This document shows, in pieces, positions 9,162 to 17,314 of a stretch of 64,000 nt of DNA (its first letter is position 1; every line of letters begins with the position of its first letter). The translations under genes were made by a program, and so were the position numbers. The notes under the pieces were generated by a model that was given only the letters and a program-made list of their open reading frames with translations, searched no databases and was not told the DNA's origin. Source of the stretch: JAJYIW01 sp963781665 (GTDB lineage: Bacteria > Chloroflexota > Anaerolineae > Anaerolineales > Anaerolineaceae); NCBI GenBank assembly GCA_963781665.1, contig CAWAGA010000002.1, positions 1,736,001 through 1,800,000 of the forward strand, given 5' to 3'.

Positions 9162-10319
9162 TTATTTCCTCTCCGCTAGCGGGGCATAAGAGAGGTTTTC
9201 AGGGCCGACGTAGTTGGCACTGGGGCGGATGATCTTCTTGTCGATGCGCTGCTCGATAATGTGGGCGGTCCAGCCCGCGGTGCGGGCCATCACGAACAGT
9301 GGGGTGAACATGCGGGTGGGGATACCCATCATGTGGTAGCAGGTGGCGCTGTGCCAATCAAGATTGGGGAAGAGGCGCTTGGTATCCCACATGGTCGACT
9401 CGATCTGCTCGGCTATATCGCACAAAGTTTCATCGTGAGAATCTTTGCATAGGCTGCAGGCGATTTCCTTGATGATCAGGGCGCGCGGATCGGAGATGGT
9501 ATAGACCGGATGGCCAAAACCAAGCAAGATCTCCCCGGCTTCCAGGCGCTGGCGGATGCCTTTGTCAGCTTCTGCCGGGTTGCGGTAGCGTTCGATCACT
9601 TCCATGGCACCTTCGTTAGCGCCGCCGTGCTTGAAGCCGCGCAGAGCGCCAATTGCCCCGGTGATAGCCGAATAGATATCCGATCCGGTGCCGGCGATCA
9701 CCCGGGAAGTGAAAGTCGAAGCGTTGAATTCGTGTTCGGCGTAGAGGATCAGGGACATATCCAGGGCGCGCTCATGCAGCTCGCTGGGCTTCTGACCCTT
9801 GAGCAGGTGCAGGAAATGGCCAGCAATCAACTCGTCATCGGTTTCGGTCTCAATCCGACGGCCATTGCGGGCATAGTGATACCAATACATGAGAATCGAA
9901 GGCAGGCAGGCCAGAAGCCGGTCCGCAATATAGCGGGCGGCTTCCGGAGAATGGTCGTCTTTCTCCGGCCATACTGTCCCGAGGATCGAGCAGCCTGTGC
10001 GCAAGACGTCCATCGGGTGAGCGGCGACGGGGATCTGTTCAAGCACCGTCTTGACCTGGGCCGGGATACCCCGCATGAGCTTGAGCCGGGTATGATAGCG
10101 CTTCAACTCAGATTGGGTGGGAAGATCGCCATAAATCAGCAGATAGGCCACTTCTTCGAATGTAGCCTGTTCGGCGAGGTCGTGGATATCATAGCCGCGG
10201 TAATGTAACTCCTGGCCGGCATAACCAACCGTGCAGATGGCAGTGTTACCGGCCGGCACGCCCGAAAGAGCAACCGACTTCTTGCGATGAGTCTCCGGGA
10301 CTGCAACTTGTGAACTCAT
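9162..10319 (-). CDS. prpC: 2-methylcitrate synthase/citrate synthase
   Basis: A 385-residue type II-like citrate synthase of the short form typical of PrpC. Conserved pieces include the histidine segment GFGHPVY, and near the C-terminus a segment with the substrate-binding Arg in IPTRMFTPLF followed by RTAGWTAHIIEQ. It condenses propionyl-CoA with oxaloacetate. Its ATG overlaps the stop of prpB by four bases (ATGA), so translation is probably coupled. Citrate synthase activity in the TCA cycle is possible as a second role, but the flanking prpB and prpD favour methylcitrate synthesis. Confidence 0.88.
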   Translation of the reverse strand: MSSQVAVPETHRKKSVALSGVPAGNTAICTVGYAGQELHYRGYDIHDLAEQATFEEVAYLLIYGDLPTQSELKRYHTRLKLMRGIPAQVKTVLEQIPVAAHPMDVLRTGCSILGTVWPEKDDHSPEAARYIADRLLACLPSILMYWYHYARNGRRIETETDDELIAGHFLHLLKGQKPSELHERALDMSLILYAEHEFNASTFTSRVIAGTGSDIYSAITGAIGALRGFKHGGANEGAMEVIERYRNPAEADKGIRQRLEAGEILLGFGHPVYTISDPRALIIKEIACSLCKDSHDETLCDIAEQIESTMWDTKRLFPNLDWHSATCYHMMGIPTRMFTPLFVMARTAGWTAHIIEQRIDKKIIRPSANYVGPENLSYAPLAERK

Positions 10320-11206
10320 TCCTGTTTCTCCTTTTCAAACAATTGATCCAATTTTTGTTCGTATGAATAATAATCAAGGAAATCATATAACTCCGCCCTG
10401 GTCTGCATCGTTGGAAGTGTATTTTTCTGGGTGCCTTCCTGCCGGATGGTTTGGAACACCTTGAGGGCGGCGGCGCTCATTGCCCTGAAGGCAGACAGCG
10501 GATAAAGCACCAGGCTGACACCGGCGCTGGCCAGATCTTCCAGGGTGAAAAGGGGAGTCATGCCGAACTCGGTCAGGTTCGCCAGGACCGGCACCTTTAC
10601 GGCGTCTACGATCAGGCGGTACATGGATAAATCGGTGACGGCTTCGGCAAAAATCATATCCGCCCCGGCCTGTACGTAAGCGCTGGCCCGGTCGATAGTA
10701 GCTTGCAGGCCTTCAAGCGCAAGGGCGTCGGTTCGAGCCATTATTACGAATTCGGGATCGGTGCGGGCATCCACCGCAGCCTTGACCCGGTCAACCATTT
10801 CTGCCTGCGAGACCAGCGTCTTTCCCGGCCGGTGGCCGCAGCGTTTCGCCTGGACCTGATCCTCCATGTGCATGGCCGCTGCGCCTACCTTGACCAATGA
10901 ACGGGTGGTGCGAGCAATGTTGAAAGCTGCCCCAAAGCCGGTATCGACATCTACCAGCAGTGGTAGGGTGGTGACGTCCGTAATGCGGCGCGCATCGATC
11001 AATACGTCTTCGAGGGTGGTGATGCCCAGGTCGGGTACACCTAACGAGCTGGCAGCCACTCCTCCCCCTGATAGATAAATGGCACGGAAACCGCTGCGTG
11101 CGGCCAGCCGAGCGGCATAAGCATTGATCACCCCTACGACCTGCAATGGTTTTTCTTCTGTCACAGCTGAGCGGAATCGACCGCCGGGGGTATTTTGACC
11201 GATCAT
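10316..11206 (-). CDS. prpB: 2-methylisocitrate lyase
   Basis: A PEP mutase/isocitrate lyase superfamily enzyme of about 296 residues. The catalytic loop KRCGH is intact, and VDVDTGFG carries metal-binding acids. It splits 2-methylisocitrate into pyruvate and succinate. The frame stays open to an ATG at 11245, but the adjacent GAGGTG best fits the ATG at 11206 (or 11209), which also gives the usual PrpB N-terminus. It is the first gene of the prp operon and shares its upstream gap with the divergent sigma-like gene. No PrpR-type regulator is visible. Confidence 0.88.
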   Translation of the reverse strand: MIGQNTPGGRFRSAVTEEKPLQVVGVINAYAARLAARSGFRAIYLSGGGVAASSLGVPDLGITTLEDVLIDARRITDVTTLPLLVDVDTGFGAAFNIARTTRSLVKVGAAAMHMEDQVQAKRCGHRPGKTLVSQAEMVDRVKAAVDARTDPEFVIMARTDALALEGLQATIDRASAYVQAGADMIFAEAVTDLSMYRLIVDAVKVPVLANLTEFGMTPLFTLEDLASAGVSLVLYPLSAFRAMSAAALKVFQTIRQEGTQKNTLPTMQTRAELYDFLDYYSYEQKLDQLFEKEKQE

Positions 11207-11393
11207 CATCACCTCACTACCGCATAAATCGCCTGCCCCTGCCATCGGGTCAGGCCGTCACAATCATTAAAAGCCTTGTTAATGATATCAAGGGTTTAGA
11301 TGAGAGTCAAATTCATGGAACTTTTATTAGCTGAATTTAATCAACTGGTCGAATTGTAACCACACCTTAATAAGATATATATTATCATAATGG

Positions 11394-11399
11394 TATAAT
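11394..11399 (+). promoter_or_regulatory. Candidate -10 box (TATAAT) for the sigma-like pair
   Basis: A perfect TATAAT lies in the AT-rich gap between prpB and the divergent sigma-like gene, about 90 bases upstream of its ATG. The -35 position is poor, so confidence is low. Confidence 0.3.
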
Positions 11400-11487
11400 A
11401 GCCTTAGGGTAGGTTTGCCCATTAACAGCACGGCCTGAATAGCCTCTAATAAACTCTATTGGTTTTTCGTGATCTGGAGGAATGTTG

Positions 11488-13185
11488 ATGGATTTGCGCG
11501 ACAATCCCCAAGGGCCGCTGATCATCGCGATCCAGGGATATATCGAACCTATTTACCGGTATCACCTTTCACGAAGTGAGGATTATTTTGAAGCTCAAAC
11601 TCTGACAATCTACACACTCAGGGGTGCCGTCAAATGGCTGGAAGTCCATAAACCGGTCAGTCAGAGCGATTTAAATATCCGCATCTTGGAGATTGCCAGC
11701 TTCCAACAGGCTTTCGGGCGCCGCCACAGCATCCCTGTTGGTTTTAAAGCAAAAAGAGCACCCAATAATGACCTGGATGAAGAAGATGACTCAACGGTGG
11801 GATCCTATCACCAATCCAACCAGGATGATAACTTCGGAATCGACCTGGCGGAGATATCCCTGCACAACCAGATTTCGCAGTTATCCCGGTCATGGAAGCA
11901 ATTGCCCCGCCAGCAAGCAGACGCACTGGCACTGTACTATTTCGCCGGTCTGACCCTGGCAGACGTTGGCAAGGTCCTCAAGAAAAGTGATAGTGACATC
12001 AAGCGCTTGATCACCAGCCAGGCCGTTTTTGAAACGGAAATCATCAGCCTGGCCGGAAGCTCGCACCCAGATTGGAAATTTGTCGAGCTACTGCAAGCCG
12101 ATTTAAGAAATATAAGTGCGCAGCGCCCCTCTGCCTTGTGGGAAAAAATCGATCTTACCGCCTCTCAATCCTATGCTGTTTTGCGAAAAATCGGCCGGTC
12201 GGGATTGCGCCTGGTCCAATTAGGATCATTGGTGGGGATCCTGGCCTTAGGCCTGGTGGTCATATTGAACCAATCGGCGACGGGCAGCCCAGAGATTACG
12301 CCAACGCCAGCTGCTGTGACAAGCCTGCCCATTCTAAATTCTACGATTGATTACCGGGGAAACCTGGTCCCGCCAGCTATGGCGGTGTGCCAGCAATGGC
12401 AGGCTGCCCTGGCTAAGACAACCGGCCTGGATATGACATTTACCTGGTCGGCATTCAGCGACCCAGTTGAAGCTGGCCCAAATGCCAACGGCACAGGCTG
12501 CTTGTTGGAAGCAACGGTCAGCCAAGGGGATAACCGTGGAGCCTGGCCGGTTTTCAACAGTGTTTCTCAGCTATTAACGTCCAATTTCTTCATCCAACAG
12601 AATGCGCTCAGCAGGTACTATAGTCTTTCCGGGCCCAACTATTATGGACTAGGCTGTGTTGAGATGGGAAAGACCCTGGCTAATAATAATGTCCGGGCAA
12701 TCTTGTCCATCACCTGGTGTCCCCCTGATACCACCAGCAAAAACCCGGCACCGGCAGCACCATCCTCCAATGGTCAAAAAAGCGCCAATATTGGGTGGAT
12801 GGCGCGCAATTTAAGTCCTTTTACGATAAAGGTTTTCCTGGCATCTAATACAGTGGAACCTGTCCTTGATAATATCTTCAATGATTGGTCGAACGGCAGC
12901 GTTCAGGTAATCAGCTATTTTTCGCCTGCGCTGTTGAAACGGTTCCCCACACTGGCAGCCCTTGACAACATGGCAGGGATCGACCGGCTAAACGCTGCAA
13001 AAATAATATTTGTTTGGAACGTGATCGATAACTCTGGGACAGCGCTGAGGTTGGACGTGATAGCCAGCGACGTTACCAGTGATGGGACAATTAAAGCAGT
13101 CCTCAACCAATTCCAGGTTTCATTGGTCCTGGATAACGGGACCTGGGTGGTCCAGGGAATGGGTCAAAAAGTCCCATTTTCTTGA
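11488..13185 (+). CDS. Membrane-tethered sigma-70-like protein, paralogue 1
   Basis: About 565 residues in three parts (numbering from the alternative ATG at 11482). Residues 20-52 resemble sigma-70 region 2 (YRYHLSRSEDYFEAQ). Residues about 137-175 resemble region 4, an HTH of the form LPRQQADALALYYFAGL. Residues 243-263 are one hydrophobic helix. A Thr/Pro linker then leads to an outside domain with four cysteines. The ATG at 11488 is preferred because GGAGG lies seven bases upstream. Topology should be sigma-like part inside, C-terminal domain outside. The next gene is a full-length paralogue. It could be a membrane-held ECF sigma factor or an anti-sigma-like sensor built from a sigma fold; no exact family is recognised. 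Confidence 0.75.
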   Translation: MDLRDNPQGPLIIAIQGYIEPIYRYHLSRSEDYFEAQTLTIYTLRGAVKWLEVHKPVSQSDLNIRILEIASFQQAFGRRHSIPVGFKAKRAPNNDLDEEDDSTVGSYHQSNQDDNFGIDLAEISLHNQISQLSRSWKQLPRQQADALALYYFAGLTLADVGKVLKKSDSDIKRLITSQAVFETEIISLAGSSHPDWKFVELLQADLRNISAQRPSALWEKIDLTASQSYAVLRKIGRSGLRLVQLGSLVGILALGLVVILNQSATGSPEITPTPAAVTSLPILNSTIDYRGNLVPPAMAVCQQWQAALAKTTGLDMTFTWSAFSDPVEAGPNANGTGCLLEATVSQGDNRGAWPVFNSVSQLLTSNFFIQQNALSRYYSLSGPNYYGLGCVEMGKTLANNNVRAILSITWCPPDTTSKNPAPAAPSSNGQKSANIGWMARNLSPFTIKVFLASNTVEPVLDNIFNDWSNGSVQVISYFSPALLKRFPTLAALDNMAGIDRLNAAKIIFVWNVIDNSGTALRLDVIASDVTSDGTIKAVLNQFQVSLVLDNGTWVVQGMGQKVPFS

Positions 13186-13275
13186 ATTACGGAGCAGTGC
13201 GTTGGCCAATCATCCGACCTGGCATTTCTTTCAAACCCAGTGGTCCAACCTGCTAACAACAATTCTCAATAATCG

Positions 13276-14895
13276 ATGAACTTGAACGGACAAGAACCCA
13301 AAACGAATTTTGATCAAAGTAGGTTGCTAATCGAACCCGTCTACCGCTATCATCTGGTTCGCAGCGAAAATTATCTCGAAGCGCAAGCCTTTACCATCTA
13401 CACTTTTCGCCAGGCAATGAAATGGCGGCAACCTGACCCCGATAAAGAACGGGTCCGGGTTATGACCATCGCCCGATACCAGCAAGCACACGGTAAACGC
13501 CAACACCTCTTAATCCCTGCAGACCAGACGCCGCCAGAGCAAGAAGAGGTCCAGTTGAGAGAGCAAGTCGGTCGCCTGGCCGATGCCTGGAGAAAAATCC
13601 CTCGCAATCAAGCCGATGCAATGGCCTTGCATTACTTTGGCAGCTTATCATTAGCCGAAACCGGCGAAGTGCTGGGTAAAAATGCCGAAGAAATCCAGGA
13701 TTTGATCTCCCAGGGAGCTGGTTTGGAAGACGAGCTGTATCACCTGGCTAACGACATCCACCCACCCGATGACCTGGATGCAAGCCTGTTTAATGGAATA
13801 GAAAGATCACCGGACAATGCGCCTCCACCTGTAGTCAGCGAATGGGGAAGCGCGTGGTTCTGGAGAACTGTGTTCCGGCTGCGCGGCGCATTCTCTTCAG
13901 GACTGAAAGCTGGCCAGACAGGCCTGCTGGTGATCTTGCTGGTAGTTGGACTTTACATCGTCATTCACCAGCCAACCCGTTTACAAAGCCCGGCGCCTAC
14001 AACGGCTGCCATGCCAACCCCAACCCCAATCCCGCAGACCTACACCCTCCTCGAAATTCCCAATGCGCTGGTTCCACCGGCTTCATCAGTCTGCCAGACC
14101 TGGAAGACGAACCTTGAAGATCTGATGGCGAACGATTTCAGCGAGTCGAGCCCCCAGACGTTTTCAGACCCAACCGGCGAGAACCCGGGCATCAGCGGAA
14201 CGGGATGCGAGCTTACAGCCGAAATCAGTGGGCCCGGACAAGATAATGCCCCAAAGACACTACGCAACATTAACTGGCTGTTCAAGGTTAACGAATTTGG
14301 CCAGGGCGCCGGGTTCGGTAATTTACCCGGTAAACCGGCCACCGCATTCTTCCTTCAAGACTGCCCAGGCTTTGGGCGTGTCTTTCAGAAAAGCAATTTA
14401 TATGCATTTCTCTCGATCAGCTACTGCACCAGCAGCTCCAACCTGGCTACCGCAATCGCACCCAGCCAGAACATTGTCCGGGGTTACAAGATCCGCATGT
14501 TCCTGGCAACCGGTACGATCCAAACCGACCTGAGCCAGTTCTTTGATCTTTGGGCGGCCGGCAACGACCAGGCAATCTCGTACTTATCACCAGACCTTCT
14601 CAAAGACTTCCGGAGTGTCCATGGGTTAGATCGCCAGGTCGGAATTTCACGCACAATATCTTCAACGATTGAATTTAACTGGCAGCCAGTGAAAAACCTG
14701 GGCACGAGTATGCAAATCGTAGTCTGGATCAATGAATTGGGGAGTCCAAGCCAGTTATGGAGCATCGTGCCTTCTTTCCAGATGGACCTGGTCCAAAAAG
14801 GTGGGGCATGGCAGGTAACGAATGTTTCGAATACCATCCAATTTTCGTCCGTATCGAGATCGACGCCGCCAGCCAATCCTGGCAGCCCAAAATGA
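13276..14895 (+). CDS. Membrane-tethered sigma-70-like protein, paralogue 2
   Basis: A 539-residue paralogue of the gene 90 bases upstream, with the same order: region-2-like segment (residues 17-50, YRYHLVRSENYLEAQ), region-4-like HTH (about 106-145, IPRNQADAMALHYFGSL), one membrane helix (211-231), Thr/Pro linker and an outside domain. The four cysteines of the C-terminal domain are kept (SVCQTW, GTGCEL, LQDCPG, SISYCT), which suggests disulfides outside the membrane. Sequences have clearly diverged, so this is an old duplication. No strong Shine-Dalgarno is seen. Function is unknown; signal-responsive transcription control is inferred from the architecture. Confidence 0.75.
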   Translation: MNLNGQEPKTNFDQSRLLIEPVYRYHLVRSENYLEAQAFTIYTFRQAMKWRQPDPDKERVRVMTIARYQQAHGKRQHLLIPADQTPPEQEEVQLREQVGRLADAWRKIPRNQADAMALHYFGSLSLAETGEVLGKNAEEIQDLISQGAGLEDELYHLANDIHPPDDLDASLFNGIERSPDNAPPPVVSEWGSAWFWRTVFRLRGAFSSGLKAGQTGLLVILLVVGLYIVIHQPTRLQSPAPTTAAMPTPTPIPQTYTLLEIPNALVPPASSVCQTWKTNLEDLMANDFSESSPQTFSDPTGENPGISGTGCELTAEISGPGQDNAPKTLRNINWLFKVNEFGQGAGFGNLPGKPATAFFLQDCPGFGRVFQKSNLYAFLSISYCTSSSNLATAIAPSQNIVRGYKIRMFLATGTIQTDLSQFFDLWAAGNDQAISYLSPDLLKDFRSVHGLDRQVGISRTISSTIEFNWQPVKNLGTSMQIVVWINELGSPSQLWSIVPSFQMDLVQKGGAWQVTNVSNTIQFSSVSRSTPPANPGSPK

Positions 14896-15694
14896 ATCCC
14901 TTCGTTAATGCATTAAAAGTGGCAAAATAAACAGCTGAGATAATGTGAATGATGGCCAGGGCAAAAAGGGCCACGCCCAGGGGCACGTGAATGATATGCC
15001 AGACAGCGATCATCCCTCGGGTGAAATTCAAGGAATTAATCTGACGGCGGATGCGATCCCTTTCTCTTTTCAGATAAGTGAGCTGGGCTGCCTTAGCTCG
15101 CGCTGGTCCTTTTAGGTTGCGCAGCACTTGCCATTGATCGAATGATGCTCTGAATTCGTACCAGAAACGCCCCAGGATGAGCCAAGTCGCCCCTTTAGGC
15201 TGGGTTTCAGGAGGGGAATGAAATTCAGGGAACAAAGCGGTGAGTTGAGAATTGATCCGGACAGCCTTATATTCCAGCTCTTCCAGGGTTATCTCTACGC
15301 CGTCGGCGTTCCGCGGAACGGCGGTGTAAATGTATCGACCGACAAAACCGCTGGCTACGACGACAATCGTCATCAGGGTCAGCAGACCGGCAAGTCCTTT
15401 AAAATCCCAGGCTGCATGTAAAACGACCATATAGGGACCGACCAACCCGGTGAAGATGTGGAATGACAGCCAATCGGACATCCGCCCCCAGCGTGCACTT
15501 TGCCTTTTCTTGCGCCACGAATAAAGCACCTCTGTCATAACCATCAATAGAAAGCCAAAAATACCCAGTGTGTGTCCAAAAAAGCTGCCGGGATCAGGGT
15601 TGCTTCGAAATATAAAGCTGACAAGGAGATAGGCGACCGTAATAAATACAATCGCGATCAAGGCTAAGGCCAATTCAGACGATCTTCGCGGCAT
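14729..15694 (-). CDS. Cytochrome b-like membrane protein of the multiheme operon
   Basis: Up to 321 residues with about five or six membrane helices. Histidines that could bind heme b are in SFHIFTGLVGPYMVVLHAAW and in WHIIHVPLGVALFALAIIH, as in cytochrome b561/ferric reductase-type proteins. Its start overlaps the FAD/NAD reductase by 20 bases, so it belongs to the cytochrome operon and may exchange electrons with quinone. The last ~60 residues run 167 bases into the convergent sigma-like gene and look unlike protein of this family. If the A4 run at 14915-14918 had one base fewer, the gene would end at 14905 without overlap. Confidence 0.75.
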   Translation of the reverse strand: MPRRSSELALALIAIVFITVAYLLVSFIFRSNPDPGSFFGHTLGIFGFLLMVMTEVLYSWRKKRQSARWGRMSDWLSFHIFTGLVGPYMVVLHAAWDFKGLAGLLTLMTIVVVASGFVGRYIYTAVPRNADGVEITLEELEYKAVRINSQLTALFPEFHSPPETQPKGATWLILGRFWYEFRASFDQWQVLRNLKGPARAKAAQLTYLKRERDRIRRQINSLNFTRGMIAVWHIIHVPLGVALFALAIIHIISAVYFATFNALTKGFILGCQDWLAASISIRTKIGWYSKHSLPAMPHLFGPGPSGKKARCSITGLDSPIH

Positions 15695-17030
15695 GTGTAC
15701 CTGGATGTTCTTCCCAGAATCGAGTAATCAGGTCGACGACATCCGCACCCGGCTCGAGCAGGCGCGGGCGCAACGGGAGAATGTTAACCGCATTGCGGAT
15801 CAAAAATTGTAGAGCCATGGCAACCCGTTGGTCGCCCATAATCACCGACCCAACCAGACGGTCTGCGTTGACGTGCACTCGCAAACGGTTCTCGCCTGCG
15901 TAGTTTTGGGCTAAGACCGCCTGAAGCTGCTTGCTCCAGGTCTCGCTGTCACCCCGGTTAATGTAATCAGGATAACGAGGAGCACCCTCTGCCGTCAGGC
16001 GCGGCGGCTCATTGCTCACCGAACCAATGATGGTTGTTACCAGGCCGGCGAGGCGGGTGTGGTTGAGCGGAGCCGGTTTCTGATAGCTGATCGAATCCCC
16101 CGCCATGTTCTTTCCGGCAACCTCTCCCTGGTCGAGAGCCGGTTTAATCAAGCTGTCCAGGGTATATTCTCTGGTCAAAGGATCAAACACCTGGGCCACA
16201 TCGCCGGCTGCAAAAATATCCGGGTGGCTGGTTCGCAAATGGTCGTCGACCAGAATACCGCGGTCGATCTTCAGGTTAGCTGTCTCGGCCAATCCTTTAC
16301 GTGGACGGATACCGATCGCAGTTCCCAGCAGGCTGCACTGTAGGTTGAATACCCTGTTTCCACTTTGAGCCCGAACGCCGATCACCTTACCCGATTTGCC
16401 GAGAACCTCGACAAGATTGGTGTTGTAGAACAAATCCACCCCTTCTGCCTTCAATCGTTCTTCCACCAGGCGGGACTCGGCTTCATCTAAGACGTTTCCC
16501 CAAAAACGATCACCTCGTAAGAAATAGGCTACATGCAAACCGCGTTTGTGGAAGGCCTCAACCAGCTCAAGAGCAGTGATGCCACCGCCGACCACGATTG
16601 CAGTGCGGCCGCGATGAGCGAGTTTCAGGATAAGATCGGCGTCGTCCAGGTTATCCAACTTGACCACGCCTTTAAGGGTTATACCGGGGGTATCAGGTTG
16701 GACTGCGCCTGCACCGGTTGCGATTAACAAGCGATCGAAAGGAAGCGTGGTACCATTGGCAAGCTCAACCTGGTGATTAGCGGCATCCACATTGACAACC
16801 GGACCCATTTTGATCATCAAACCCATATCCTTGAAATAAGCCTGCGAATAGGGGAAAAGCTGGCTTTTGGGGATTTCGCCGGTCAAATAATATGCCAGGC
16901 CTGGTCGAGAATAATACCCGTAGGGTTCATTTCCGATCAATGTGACCTGAGCAGTCGGTTCTCGTTCACGGATAGCCTGCGCGGCTGAAACACCAGCTGC
17001 GCCGGTTCCGACGATAAGAAAACGGCTCAT
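15675..17030 (-). CDS. FAD-dependent NAD(P)H oxidoreductase
   Basis: A 451-residue pyridine nucleotide-disulfide oxidoreductase family protein. The FAD motif is at the N-terminus (VGTGAAGVSAAQAI), the NAD(P) motif in the middle (VVGGGITALELVEAF), and a second FAD motif ends in FAAGDVAQ. No redox-active Cys pair is evident, so it should pass electrons from NAD(P)H to a protein partner rather than reduce a disulfide. Its ATG overlaps the ferredoxin stop (ATGA) and its end overlaps the cytochrome b start, so the three are tightly coupled. The likely role is electron entry from NADH, via ferredoxin, to cytochromes or the reverse. Confidence 0.85.
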   Translation of the reverse strand: MSRFLIVGTGAAGVSAAQAIREREPTAQVTLIGNEPYGYYSRPGLAYYLTGEIPKSQLFPYSQAYFKDMGLMIKMGPVVNVDAANHQVELANGTTLPFDRLLIATGAGAVQPDTPGITLKGVVKLDNLDDADLILKLAHRGRTAIVVGGGITALELVEAFHKRGLHVAYFLRGDRFWGNVLDEAESRLVEERLKAEGVDLFYNTNLVEVLGKSGKVIGVRAQSGNRVFNLQCSLLGTAIGIRPRKGLAETANLKIDRGILVDDHLRTSHPDIFAAGDVAQVFDPLTREYTLDSLIKPALDQGEVAGKNMAGDSISYQKPAPLNHTRLAGLVTTIIGSVSNEPPRLTAEGAPRYPDYINRGDSETWSKQLQAVLAQNYAGENRLRVHVNADRLVGSVIMGDQRVAMALQFLIRNAVNILPLRPRLLEPGADVVDLITRFWEEHPGTHAAKIV

Positions 17031-17303
17031 TTTGTGTAACCTTGAGCTGGATTATCGACCAAACCATTCAATTCAAAATGAAGTGCCCCACGCGGGCAGC
17101 GCCTGACGCACTCGCCGCAGGTGATACAACGGCTGTCGGTGACCGCCCTGTCGTGGATCGAATGCTGGCGGATATCGATTCCAACCGGACAATTGTAAGA
17201 ACAGATACCACATTGAACGCAGCGAGTTCCTATCCGGAACGACTACCCCCACGGCTAATATTTGTTGTTTTTTATGAGTTTGTTTAAATATTTGATTAAG
17301 CAT
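17027..17303 (-). CDS. Two-cluster 4Fe-4S ferredoxin, split by a one-base frameshift
   Basis: A start at ATG 17303, behind AAGGA, opens an N-terminus of about 25 residues. The cluster-binding part is in the next frame: CVQCGICSYNCP and CITCGECVRRCP, two complete C-x2-C-x2-C-x3-C-P sets. That second frame has no start codon after its last upstream stop. Removing one base between 17231 and 17245 fuses the two, and the length is 3n+1. The stop overlaps the ATG of the FAD enzyme. It is a short soluble ferredoxin that would link the reductase to the multiheme cytochromes. Confidence 0.7.
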
Positions 17304-17314
17304 AACTTTTCCTT

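Noticed and set aside
9510..10208. 232-codon plus-strand frame
   Set aside because: Antisense to prpC, which is clearly coding.
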